From the NCBI RefSeq assembly GCF_000378405.1, contig NZ_KB899636.1, forward strand, positions 3,089-67,088: a stretch of DNA of 64,000 nucleotides, read 5' to 3'. Positions 26,952-35,387 of the stretch are shown piece by piece. The number at the start of each line of letters is the position of its first letter. The stretch's first letter is position 1. The position numbers and the translations under genes were made by a program. The DNA comes from Succinimonas amylolytica DSM 2873. GTDB lineage: Bacteria > Pseudomonadota > Gammaproteobacteria > Enterobacterales > Succinivibrionaceae. Under the pieces are notes generated by a model. The model worked only from the letters and a program-made list of their open reading frames with translations. It was not told the DNA's origin and did no database searches.

Positions 26952-28853
26952 CTATTTATTTTCACGATATCTGTTAACCGCCTCCGCCAGCTTCGAAGCC
27001 GACAGAGGTTTTGATAAAACTCCGACAATCCCGTGGCTGGCATAAACATCCGGATCCCTCATGACATTGGCGGTCAGAGCTAGCATGGGAACCGTACTCC
27101 CGTAATCATTTATGAGGTGATCCGCCACATCAAGACCCGACATATCCGGAAGCTGCATATCCAAAAGCACCAGATCCGGCCTGCTCTTGCTAAAAAGCTC
27201 CAGAGCCTCGGTTCCGGTTTTGGCGGCAGTTACCCGGTTGCCCAGCTTCTCCAGGAGAGTCTTGCATACCAGAATATTCAGATCCACATCCTCCACCAGC
27301 AGGATATCCAGAGCGGTAAGCACTTCACTGACCGCATGCCCGGAGGAAAGACACTCCCTCTTCCGGACTTCAAAATCGAAATGCACGGTGAATGCTGTGC
27401 CCCGTCCCAGCTCACTCTCCAGCTCAATGACTCCGCCCAGAGCATGGGTGAGCTCGCGGGTTACATAAAGACCAATGCCGGTACCGGTAGACTGTTTGGT
27501 TCCCGGAACCTGATAGTAAAGAGCGAATATTTTCTCCTGTTCTTCAGGAGCTATCCCAATACCGGTATCTGCTATCTTAAAAGATACTCCCAATGTCCCG
27601 TCATCATTAGCTCCCTGGGAAACGGATATAGAAATGCTGCCCTGCTTCGTAAACTTAATGCCGTTGGCAATCAGGTTCCATAGTATCTGCCTTAGCCTGG
27701 TCTGATCAGAAACTACCAGATCGGGACTTTCTCCGGCTACCTTAAAACTGAAGCTGAGATTCTTCTGCTCAGTCATAAGACGGGACAGAGTTTCCAGATC
27801 CTCCAGAAAGCTTTTCCAGTCAAAAGGCTCCCGAACAATACCGAAGGTCTGTCTTTCAAACTTATTAAGATCAATAACGTCATTAAAAATATTGCCCAGG
27901 GTTACAGCACTGACATTTATCGCCTTGAGATTTCTTTCGTCTTCATCCCGGAAATGACCGGATTGCAAAAGAATATCACTCAGTCCGACAATTCCGTTAA
28001 GAGGAGTTCGGAGCTCATGGCTCAGCGTGGAAATAAAATTGCTCTTCTCCCGGGAGGTTCTTTCCAGAACATCCTGCTCATTCTTAAGCTTGGTAATGTC
28101 ATGACCGTAAATCATGGTGCCGATAAGCTGCCCCTTGGGATTAATGGCCGGTCTTTTTCGAATCTGGTAGATAACACCATGAATGGTGCGTTCATACATC
28201 AAATCCTTTTTGGTCTTAATAACCTCGTCATCACCGTAGCAGAAATACTCATTAAGATCCGCATCCTTGGAAAGCAGATTTTTGAGCTCCGACTGGTTTT
28301 CCACGTGCAGGAGGTGCAGCAGATTGTCGCTGCAGCCCTTGATTTCTCCATTGAAGCTCCGGTACAGAATAATGTCCGGGGTAAGATCAAAAATCGCTGA
28401 AAAAAACACCAGCTGCTCGTCCAGAAGACTCTGAGCTTCCTGCCGGAGCGAAATCTCGTTATAAAAGGATCCCTGAAGCTTTTCATGCTCCCGAAACAGA
28501 GTATTGTTCTTTTCACGCTGATTGATCATCGCGATATAGGTTTTTGTAAGGGATGTTTTTAGCTGAGTTTCCTGCTTCTGCAGCTCCTCAACCTTGCTGC
28601 GGGCTCTCTCGACCTCCGAAAAGTATTTATTCAGCAGTAAAGCCAGAAGAGGAGTAATGATCGCCCCGTAGGCCAGGGGTTTCAGAACATCTTCGAATTT
28701 CAGATCGTTTTCGATGTAAAGTGTTACCACACAGTTTATAACGGTAATTACCAGGGTTACCGAAAAACCGAACAGCATGGTGATGCAGATAAGCGAGTGC
28801 TCATACAGCCCCATCTTCAGTCCGTTTCTGCCTAGTCTTTTGCGACTGCTCAT
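26952..28853 (-). CDS. arcB: ArcB-like hybrid sensor histidine kinase lacking the Hpt domain
   Basis: The domain order is that of ArcB. Two membrane helices (about 18-47 and 60-78) have almost no periplasmic loop. A coiled-coil linker (80-150) and a PAS domain (about 148-255) follow. The HisKA domain carries His279 (STLSHELRTPLNGIVGLSD) and the HATPase has NLIANGIKF and TGTGIGL. A receiver with Asp565 (LLDMQLPDMSGLDVADH) ends the protein at 633 residues, without the third domain of E. coli ArcB (778 residues). Cys174 in the PAS domain aligns with redox-active Cys180 of E. coli, while the position of Cys241 appears to be Ile. It precedes a separate Hpt gene and faces arcA. Confidence 0.92.
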   Translation of the reverse strand: MSSRKRLGRNGLKMGLYEHSLICITMLFGFSVTLVITVINCVVTLYIENDLKFEDVLKPLAYGAIITPLLALLLNKYFSEVERARSKVEELQKQETQLKTSLTKTYIAMINQREKNNTLFREHEKLQGSFYNEISLRQEAQSLLDEQLVFFSAIFDLTPDIILYRSFNGEIKGCSDNLLHLLHVENQSELKNLLSKDADLNEYFCYGDDEVIKTKKDLMYERTIHGVIYQIRKRPAINPKGQLIGTMIYGHDITKLKNEQDVLERTSREKSNFISTLSHELRTPLNGIVGLSDILLQSGHFRDEDERNLKAINVSAVTLGNIFNDVIDLNKFERQTFGIVREPFDWKSFLEDLETLSRLMTEQKNLSFSFKVAGESPDLVVSDQTRLRQILWNLIANGIKFTKQGSISISVSQGANDDGTLGVSFKIADTGIGIAPEEQEKIFALYYQVPGTKQSTGTGIGLYVTRELTHALGGVIELESELGRGTAFTVHFDFEVRKRECLSSGHAVSEVLTALDILLVEDVDLNILVCKTLLEKLGNRVTAAKTGTEALELFSKSRPDLVLLDMQLPDMSGLDVADHLINDYGSTVPMLALTANVMRDPDVYASHGIVGVLSKPLSASKLAEAVNRYRENK

Positions 28854-29155
28854 AATGTAATGCCTGAATTCATACCGGTTATATCATAAAAAACGGAAAC
28901 TCCCGGTGCAGTCTTTCCCGTACCGCCATCAGAGTACAGCATGGAAAATTCCGGACCTGCCACCGGGTTCCGCCCTGTCTTAAAGGATCTGTCATGGAGA
29001 TGCCCGTACTCCAGATACCACCACATGCGGCCAGGAAGACACCTCTGCAAATCAGAATCCTGCCCAGGTCTGGTCACAATCCCTTCATATATCACAGGCT
29101 GCTTATACCCCTTCACTGAAAAGAGGCACCACCTCAGCCCGTTTCCTGTATCGCC
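28854..29155. other. Gap between glgC and arcB with an uncertain reading frame
   Basis: The 302 bases between glgC and arcB should hold the arcB promoter. On the minus strand an 88-codon GTG-started frame (28850-29116) overlaps the arcB start by ATGA. A short frame overlapping the glgC stop precedes it in another phase. Codon choice in the 88-codon frame is not implausible, but there is no ribosome binding site and no recognisable domain. It may be a decayed small gene or chance. Confidence 0.35.
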
Positions 29156-30472
29156 TCATACCTTGCTGCAATACTCCTCAAACCCCTCAAAAAGCTCTGG
29201 TTCATTTTTCCTGAGCAATGCCAGCATAGCCCTGGTAATCAGTGTTACCCCGCCTTCGGAGCGATAAAACCTGGTACCGTCAAGCTCGGCATTTTCGCCC
29301 ACCACCAGATTTCGGGGCAATTCACAGTGCCGATCCAGAATCACTCTGGTGAGGCGGCAGCCCCGGTGAATTATGCAGTCCGGAAAAGCCACCACCTCAT
29401 TAATGAAGCAGAAGGAATGCACCCGGACATTATAAAAAAGCACCGATGACCAGATAGAGGAACCGCTGAGAATAACCCCTGCGGATATTACGGAGTTTCT
29501 CACAATAGATGAGGCTCCGTTCAGATCCTGCACATACTTGGCCGAAGGCAGATGCACCTGAGAGGTCCATATGGGCCAGTCCTGGTCATAAATGTCCAGA
29601 TCCGGAGTAACGGAGGCCAGATCCATATTGGCCGCCCAGAAGGAATCCACAGTTCCCACATCACGCCAGTAAATCTGCTTTTTAGCCCGGTTTGTGACAC
29701 AGGATTTGGCAAAATCATGCGCATGAGCCAGCCCCAGCTTTACCATCCGGGGAATAATATCCCGGCCGAAATCATGCTGGGAATCATCCATAAGCTCATC
29801 CTCTTCCAGCATCTGATACAGCACCCGGGCATCAAACACATAGATCCCCATGGAAATAAGTGTCATCTCCGGATTACCAATCATACCGCCGGGATTCTTC
29901 GGCTTTTCCTGAAAGGATACAATGGTACCTTCCTTGTCGGTCTCCATGACCCCGTAAGCGCTGGCCTCTTTTCTGGGCACCTGAATGCAGGCCACAGTGA
30001 GGGGCTTGCCGCTGGAAATATGATCCAAAAGCAGCTTTGCATAATCCATCTTGTAAATATGATCCCCGGCCAGAATCAGAATGTATTTCTGCTGGTGATC
30101 CTTGATTATGTCAACATTCTGGTATACCGCATCGGCCGTGCCGCGGTACCAGTGCACCTCGTCCATACGCTGCTGTGCCGGAAGAAGATCCAGATATTCA
30201 TTAAACTGGTTTCTGAGAAAAGACCACCCCATCTGGAGATGTCTCAGAAGACTGTGGGATTTGTACTGAGTAACCACTCCGATACGGCGAATGCCCGAAT
30301 TTATGCAGTTCGACAGCACAAAATCTATTATGCGGTACTTGCCGCCGAAATAAACAGCCGGCTTGGTTCTGGTATTGGTAAGCTGATGCAGCCGGCTGCC
30401 ACGTCCCCCGGCAAGAATAAGAGCCATGGTTCTGTTAGTGGCCTCACGCGCTCTCAAAACCTCTTTTTCCAT
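29156..30472 (-). CDS. glgC: Glucose-1-phosphate adenylyltransferase
   Basis: GlgC makes ADP-glucose, the precursor for glycogen. The N-terminal nucleotidyltransferase shows MALILAGGRGSRLHQLTNTRTKPAVYFGGKYRIIDF, ADAVYQN, AGDHIYKMDY, FQEKPKNPGG and YWRDVGTVDSFW. The C-terminal part is a left-handed beta-helix with repeated hexapeptide-like segments. I start at the ATG at 30472, preceded by GAGG and aligning with the family; upstream in-frame codons to 30733 are not GlgC-like and overlap yhcC. At 438 residues it is close to E. coli GlgC. No glgA, glgB, glgX or glgP is adjacent. Confidence 0.95.
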   Translation of the reverse strand: MEKEVLRAREATNRTMALILAGGRGSRLHQLTNTRTKPAVYFGGKYRIIDFVLSNCINSGIRRIGVVTQYKSHSLLRHLQMGWSFLRNQFNEYLDLLPAQQRMDEVHWYRGTADAVYQNVDIIKDHQQKYILILAGDHIYKMDYAKLLLDHISSGKPLTVACIQVPRKEASAYGVMETDKEGTIVSFQEKPKNPGGMIGNPEMTLISMGIYVFDARVLYQMLEEDELMDDSQHDFGRDIIPRMVKLGLAHAHDFAKSCVTNRAKKQIYWRDVGTVDSFWAANMDLASVTPDLDIYDQDWPIWTSQVHLPSAKYVQDLNGASSIVRNSVISAGVILSGSSIWSSVLFYNVRVHSFCFINEVVAFPDCIIHRGCRLTRVILDRHCELPRNLVVGENAELDGTRFYRSEGGVTLITRAMLALLRKNEPELFEGFEEYCSKV

Positions 30473-30642
30473 AATAATCCCGCCTCGTGTTATTCTCGAA
30501 TTATTACCTGCCGAAATATCATTCACGCAGATATACAGATTATCACTTAACCGTTCTTTTAACATTGCGGGATTATTCAAAGTGCGAACTAGCCTATGGA
30601 AAATCAACAGTCTGGGATTTTTGCGAAAGCAAACATCCGGAA

Positions 30643-31563
30643 TCAGGCATAGCGCACCCGGCTTCCCTGACCGCCCTCCCGCGCCAGAATTCCAGTAATG
30701 GCGTTTATCACGGGCCAGCGCTTGGAGGCCCATTCCGGAGCCACCAGCATGCTTCCCGCGGCGGAAGCCCCTACCCGTTCGTAAAGAACATTTTCAGGGG
30801 TATGCTGAATCATGAGGGCTGCGATTCCGGCATATTCTTCCAGAGACAGCACTGTTATCTCCCCTCTCGCATATTCCCGCTCCATCTGACTTCCCCGGAC
30901 TATATGAAGCTGGTGCAGCTTCAGAGCATCAGTACCAATATCCAGAACCCGGCCCAGAGTGGTCAGACTGTGCATAAGCCCCTCCCCAGGCAATCCGACA
31001 ATAAGATGAGTGCACACTCTGATCCCCCGGTTCCGGGCCCGGATCGCCGTAATCCGGTAGTCCTCAAAAGTATGATGACGATTAATTCTTTCCAGTGTGG
31101 TGTCAAAGGAGCTCTGAAGCCCGAGCTCCAGCCAGACGTCATACCCCTGTTTCCCGTAGCTTTCCAGCAGATCCAGAATGCTGTCGGAAACACAGTCCGG
31201 TCTGGTTCCCACACAGAGTCCGATAACCCGGGGAGAGGCCAGAGCCTCATCATAGCATCTTTTTAAAACCGTGAATTCCGCATAGGTGCTGGTATAGGCC
31301 TGAAAATAGGCCAGAAAAATCCTAGCGCGGGGATTCCGGTTTTCAAAAAGCTGTTCCCGGAGTGTCCCGGTTCCGTTATTTCCGGCAAAGGATGCCACAC
31401 TGCAAAAAGTGCAGCCGCCCCTTCCCAGAGTGCCATCCCGGTTAGGACAGGTAAAGTTCCCGGAAAGAGAAATCTTGTAGACATTTTCCCCGTATTTCTC
31501 ACGCAGACTGTCGCCGAAGGTGTGAACGTACCGGTTCAGAGAAAGATTTTCAGAGTTGTTCAT
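30643..31563 (-). CDS. yhcC: Radical SAM protein YhcC
   Basis: A TIGR01212/YhcC-family radical SAM protein. The iron-sulfur cysteines lie in CPNRDGTLGRGGCTFC, a spacing (CX12CX2C) peculiar to this family. GTRPDCVSDSILDLL, LGLQSSFDTTLERINRHH and HLIVGLPGE follow. Its substrate is not established. In E. coli yhcC lies next to arcB, and here it is on the same strand about 1.8 kb upstream of arcB with glgC in between, so the old neighbourhood is partly kept. Confidence 0.9.
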   Translation of the reverse strand: MNNSENLSLNRYVHTFGDSLREKYGENVYKISLSGNFTCPNRDGTLGRGGCTFCSVASFAGNNGTGTLREQLFENRNPRARIFLAYFQAYTSTYAEFTVLKRCYDEALASPRVIGLCVGTRPDCVSDSILDLLESYGKQGYDVWLELGLQSSFDTTLERINRHHTFEDYRITAIRARNRGIRVCTHLIVGLPGEGLMHSLTTLGRVLDIGTDALKLHQLHIVRGSQMEREYARGEITVLSLEEYAGIAALMIQHTPENVLYERVGASAAGSMLVAPEWASKRWPVINAITGILAREGGQGSRVRYA

Positions 31564-31939
31564 GTGCTCCTCCGCGGTAATTCTACAGCCTTGCGGGAAT
31601 TAAATGAACCAGTAGCGGAACAAAGAAAACGGAACTGCCGAAACTATGATTCCGGTTGAGGAATTACGAAGTGTCATCGAAGCAGAAGCAATGCATTAAC
31701 ACCACTGCACACTAAACTTCCGCATTTAAAGAAACGAGACCGGTTTCCGGACACCGGCAGTTAGCACAAGGAGCAATTTTATGCAGTTTCACCCTGTTAC
31801 TGTTTAGCGCCCACTCTTTAGCAACGGATAATTATGCTGTTAAAGCACATCAAAAACGCCTCTGACATGATCATCATGAACATGACCGCAATGTGTTAAA
31901 ATTGCGGCGTTTTGTTCTGATATTAAGGAAACACACAGC
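31564..31939. other. Divergent intergenic region yhcC / mtnN
   Basis: No gene is recognised. Close to mtnN a perfect 7-bp hairpin (31886-31892 with 31901-31907) lies in the presumed leader, followed by gcgtttt. The rest shows no clear promoter or repeat. Confidence 0.45.
31886..31907 (+). promoter_or_regulatory. Leader hairpin upstream of mtnN
   Basis: ccgcaat and attgcgg pair around an eight-base loop, with cgtttt immediately after, 33 bases before the mtnN start. It looks like a weak terminator or attenuator placed ahead of the operon. An outer aaaacgcc/ggcgtttt pair begins further upstream. Confidence 0.4.
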
Positions 31940-32644
31940 ATGAAATACGGAATTATCGGCGCCATGCCGGAAGAGGTAGCCGCACTCAGGGAAAAAATCA
32001 CCTCCCCGGACACCGTCACCTTCGGCAGTCATGAATACATCTCCGGAACTCTGGGCGGAAAGGACATTGTCCTGACCTGCTCCGGTATCGGCAAGGTTTC
32101 CGCAGGATCCGCGGCCGCCGTGCTTCTCAGTTTCTTTAACTGCGACATCATCATTAACACCGGAGTCGGCGGCGGTCTTAACCCGGCACTGAAGACGCTG
32201 GACATGGTTATCTCTTCTGGTGCCGCACAGCACGATTTTGATCTGACAATATTCAATTATCAAAAGGGCCAGGTTCCCGGTTTTCCCAGAATCATTCCCG
32301 CCGACAGTATTATTACCGCAAAGGCCATGTCCATAGCCAGGGAGACAGGTGCCGCATACGGTTTTGCGGTATATTCCGGAGTCATTGTCAGCGGGGATCA
32401 GTTTATCGCCGGAAAGGACGGCAGAAAAAACATCGACGAAAACTTTCCTGAAGCCTGGGTTACCGAAATGGAAGGGGCTGCCATCGCCCAGGTTGCCGCG
32501 GAATTTCGGAAACCATTTCTGATAATCAGATCAATTTCGGACAAGGCTAACGGCGAAGCTGACATGACCTTTAACGAAATGCTCCCGCTGGCCGCCCGCA
32601 ACAGTCAGGAAGTGCTTATCAGAATCCTTGAGAACGGCCTATGA
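31940..32644 (+). CDS. mtnN: 5'-methylthioadenosine/S-adenosylhomocysteine nucleosidase
   Basis: MtnN (Pfs) removes adenine from methylthioadenosine, S-adenosylhomocysteine and 5'-deoxyadenosine, clearing inhibitors of methylation and radical SAM enzymes. Family features are MKYGIIGAMPEEVAAL with the catalytic Glu at the start, NTGVGGGL, SGDQFI, VTEMEGAAIAQVA and the catalytic Asp in SISDKAN. At 234 residues it has normal length. It overlaps the cobD-like gene by ATGA and opens an mtnN-cobD-btuF-smrA operon; the first three are in the same order as I recall from Vibrio. Confidence 0.96.
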   Translation: MKYGIIGAMPEEVAALREKITSPDTVTFGSHEYISGTLGGKDIVLTCSGIGKVSAGSAAAVLLSFFNCDIIINTGVGGGLNPALKTLDMVISSGAAQHDFDLTIFNYQKGQVPGFPRIIPADSIITAKAMSIARETGAAYGFAVYSGVIVSGDQFIAGKDGRKNIDENFPEAWVTEMEGAAIAQVAAEFRKPFLIIRSISDKANGEADMTFNEMLPLAARNSQEVLIRILENGL

Positions 32645-33633
32645 TCACTGAAATATTCGGAACGGAAATAACCCCGCTGCCGCTGGACACCAGAACCGGG
32701 TTTCTGTTTCTGGCTCTGCTCATCGAATGGTTTATGCCCTTTCCTTTTTTTGTAAGACTTAACAGACTGGTTCCGGGACTGGCAGCACTGGGCCGGAGGG
32801 TCAACCGGCAGGGCAGCAGCACAGGACAGCAGAAGCTGGCCGGAGTACTCCTGCCGCTCCTGATTCTGCTCCCTGTTTTTGCCTTTATCATCGCCTTCAA
32901 GGAAATTCTGAACGGCGTAGATTATGCACATGGCATCATTGATTTTTTCCTCCTTCTTCTGATTCTGGAATCACGTCCGGAAAGAGCCATGGTAAAAGCA
33001 GTGGCCCGAAACATTAATAGCGGCCGGAAAAAGGAAGCCCGGGAAATCCTGGGCCGTTTCACGCTGAGAGTAACCTCCCGGCTGAGTCCCATGGGCATGT
33101 ACAAGGCTGCGGCCGAATCAGCCGCCCTGAGACTTATTAACAGCTTTTATGTTCCGGCCTTTGCCTATCTCGTGCTGGGAATATACGGAGCCCTGGCGGT
33201 AAAGCTGATTATTGTCATGAGCATGGCCTTTAATCTGAAGCTGCCGGTAAATCAGTATTTCGGTCGGCTATGCTATTTTGCAGAACAGCTGTGCTTTCTT
33301 CTGCCGGCACTCTGGCTGATCCCTTTTATCATCATGCTTCCTGGAGGAGCTCCTGCGGATCCCCGGGCTCTGGCGGCAGCAATTCAGAGCTGGCCCTCAA
33401 AAACCACGGCCATGGCCCTGGCGCTTCTGGCCTCCAAGGAAAACATCAGACTCGGAGGTCCCCGCTATTATATGCTGGGTCTCTATCGTTTCCCGGAAAT
33501 CGGCGGCACTGAGGAGCCGACTGAAAAAACAGTAAAGGACATGATAGGCGATACGGGCAAGGCGGTATGGTTTGCCCTCATGACCCTGATTATCGCCGGA
33601 ATTGGCTATGAGTACTATGCGTTCTATCATTAG
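32641..33633 (+). CDS. CobD/CbiB-family membrane protein (divergent)
   Basis: A polytopic membrane protein with hydrophobic segments near residues 20-45, 65-85, 90-110, 165-195, 215-240 and 305-325. The middle (RAMVKAVARNINSG, RFTLRVTSRLSPMGMYKAAAES) resembles the CobD/CbiB family, which attaches aminopropanol phosphate to cobyric acid to form adenosylcobinamide phosphate. The canonical N-terminal HPV motif is not obvious, so the activity is uncertain. Translational coupling to mtnN upstream (ATGA) and overlap with btuF downstream support a role connected with corrinoids. No other corrin-ring genes are in the window, which suits salvage rather than de novo synthesis. Confidence 0.7.
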   Translation: MITEIFGTEITPLPLDTRTGFLFLALLIEWFMPFPFFVRLNRLVPGLAALGRRVNRQGSSTGQQKLAGVLLPLLILLPVFAFIIAFKEILNGVDYAHGIIDFFLLLLILESRPERAMVKAVARNINSGRKKEAREILGRFTLRVTSRLSPMGMYKAAAESAALRLINSFYVPAFAYLVLGIYGALAVKLIIVMSMAFNLKLPVNQYFGRLCYFAEQLCFLLPALWLIPFIIMLPGGAPADPRALAAAIQSWPSKTTAMALALLASKENIRLGGPRYYMLGLYRFPEIGGTEEPTEKTVKDMIGDTGKAVWFALMTLIIAGIGYEYYAFYH

Positions 33634-34480
33634 AACTTTGCTTCTTCTGATTGCCGCATTCAGCATTCAGGAAACCTTAGCCCGTGATTCCGGAAGCTGT
33701 CCTTCCGGATTTCCGCGGGTGGTATCACTCTCCCCCGACAGCACGGAAATTCTGGCCGAATTCATTCCCCCGGCATGCTTTATCGGGGTGGATGCCAACA
33801 GCAACTATCCTTCAGAAATCGCCGCCGTTCCCCGTATCGGAGATTTTTACAGTGTCAATCTGGAATATCTGCACAGTCTGGATTTCGATATCATTTCCGC
33901 AGGCAACTCCTTTAACGGAATATTTCTGGAAAAGCTTAAAAAAAGCTATCCGGACATCCTGATACTGAAGCTTGACACCCTGAACAGCGTGCTTTCCAGC
34001 ATTGAGAACGCGGGGATGCGTCTCGGCATGGAAAACCGCGCTCAGAGCCGTTCTGAAGAGCTCCGGAAGATTATTCAGGACACGGAGGCCCGTTTCAGAA
34101 ATTCCTCCCGAATCAGAGTACTGCCCGTAATCTGGCAGAAACCTCTTATTGCAGCTGCCGCCGGAACCTACATAAATGAGCTCATGAGCCTCTGCGGCGC
34201 AGAAAACATCATTACCGGAACCCCGGTGAAATATCCCGAGGTAGGCATCGAAGATCTGATAGCCGGAAATGCCGATATAGTCATCAATTTCGCCGGAGCA
34301 GGCATGCACATACCTCCGGGCCTTAACATTAAGGAATATACCTTTCCCGATCAGGATCTGGTAATGCGATCCACCCCCAGATCCATTACCGAGGGCCTTA
34401 CAGAACTCTGTCGCATTATCGAAACCGCCAGAACGGAAAAGGAAAACAAGATCAGCCGGCCTCGGGAAAGCGGCCGGTGA
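33608..34480 (+). CDS. btuF: Periplasmic vitamin B12-binding protein BtuF
   Basis: BtuF captures cobalamin in the periplasm and hands it to the BtuCD transporter. The product has a Sec signal (MRSIIRTLLLLIAAFS, cleavage near ETLA-RD), then the type III periplasmic-binding fold: PRVVSLSPDSTEILAEF, FIGVDANSNYPSEIAAVPRIGDF, a long connecting helix, and a C-terminal lobe with PVIWQKPLIAAAAGTYINELMSLCGAENI. I prefer the ATG at 33608, with GGA upstream; an in-frame TTG at 33602 and ATG at 33617 are alternatives. It overlaps the end of the cobD-like gene by 26 bases. BtuC and BtuD are not in the window. Confidence 0.85.
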   Translation: MSTMRSIIRTLLLLIAAFSIQETLARDSGSCPSGFPRVVSLSPDSTEILAEFIPPACFIGVDANSNYPSEIAAVPRIGDFYSVNLEYLHSLDFDIISAGNSFNGIFLEKLKKSYPDILILKLDTLNSVLSSIENAGMRLGMENRAQSRSEELRKIIQDTEARFRNSSRIRVLPVIWQKPLIAAAAGTYINELMSLCGAENIITGTPVKYPEVGIEDLIAGNADIVINFAGAGMHIPPGLNIKEYTFPDQDLVMRSTPRSITEGLTELCRIIETARTEKENKISRPRESGR

Positions 34481-34506
34481 CAGCAAATATGCGAGGTACC
34501 GAAAAT

Positions 34507-35274
34507 ATGGCCAAAACCTTTAGTCTCACCGATTTAAAAAAAGTAACCTCCGCCCTGAAGCAGGAGGAACTTAAAAAGGAAGCCGAACTAAAAAGGCAGG
34601 AAATCGCCCGTAACCGGCAGAAGCTAAAAGAGCAGGAACAGCTTGAAAAAGCCCGGAAACGCCTGGAGGAATTTGAAAGCGGCCTTTTGAAGTCCGAAAC
34701 CGCCCCGGAGGAGATCTCCTTTGAAGCGCAGATGAAAGGGGTAAAAAAATTAACCCAGGACAAAATTCCCACCACCACGAAAATAATGGATCGGGACGCC
34801 GCCCTGAAGCTCCGCGAAATGGCCGAAGACGAGAAGAAAGAGGATGACATGTCCTTCTTCTCCACCGCCGGAATGATCTTTGTGGAACCGGCCGGAATGA
34901 TCAGCTACCGCACTCCGGGACTGCAGTACGGGGTATTCAGAAAACTCAAGGCAGGGGAATACAGTCCGGAAACCTGGGTGGATCTGCATAATCACACTGT
35001 GGAGAACGCCTATAAGGATGTCAGAAAAACCATCGTCAGGGCTATCCGTAAAAACATGCGATGCATTCTGATAATTCACGGCAAGGGAGAATTCTCAGAA
35101 CCGAAAGCCCTTCTTAAGAGCTATGTGGCTCACTGGCTGCGCCGCATGCCGGAGGTACTGGGATATCACACCGCCATGCCATACCACGGCGGCGCCGGTT
35201 CTACATACGTGCTGCTTAAAAAGGGCATTGAAGCCCGACAGGAAACCCGGGAAGAAATCGCCGCCCGAAGATAG
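34507..35274 (+). CDS. smrA: Smr-domain protein (SmrA-like DNA endonuclease)
   Basis: The N-terminal 110 residues are a highly charged coiled coil (LKQEELKKEAELKRQEIARN onward). The C-terminal half is a small MutS-related domain with DLHNHTVENA (the DLHG-like motif), ILIIHGKGEF (HGKG) and GSTYVLLKKG. E. coli SmrA (YdaL) has the same architecture and nicking endonuclease activity in vitro. I start at the ATG at 34507, with GAGG upstream; the frame is open from a GTG at 34477 that overlaps the btuF stop. It is the last gene of the mtnN operon. Its link to the corrinoid genes is probably only positional. Confidence 0.85.
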   Translation: MAKTFSLTDLKKVTSALKQEELKKEAELKRQEIARNRQKLKEQEQLEKARKRLEEFESGLLKSETAPEEISFEAQMKGVKKLTQDKIPTTTKIMDRDAALKLREMAEDEKKEDDMSFFSTAGMIFVEPAGMISYRTPGLQYGVFRKLKAGEYSPETWVDLHNHTVENAYKDVRKTIVRAIRKNMRCILIIHGKGEFSEPKALLKSYVAHWLRRMPEVLGYHTAMPYHGGAGSTYVLLKKGIEARQETREEIAARR

Positions 35275-35354
35275 CAGAATCCGGAAAGCACCGGCACGTA
35301 GAGGCATTCGAAGTACAGCACGCAGTAACAGCCATAGACGCATAGACGGGGGGC

Positions 35355-35384
35355 AAAAAAAGAACCCGGGGAAACACGGGCCTT
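35355..35384 (-). terminator. Terminator of the 169-aa gene
   Basis: On the minus strand a G/C-rich stem (ggcccg with cgggtt, including two G-U pairs) is followed by seven T residues. Confidence 0.5.
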
Positions 35385-35387
35385 CTT

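Noticed and set aside
28850..29116. Possible 88-aa gene overlapping the arcB start by ATGA
   Set aside because: The overlap is suggestive, but the start is GTG without a ribosome binding site and the product has no recognisable family. It is reported only as part of the gap description.
29552..30550. 332-codon open frame antisense to glgC
   Set aside because: Mirror frame of glgC without supporting features.
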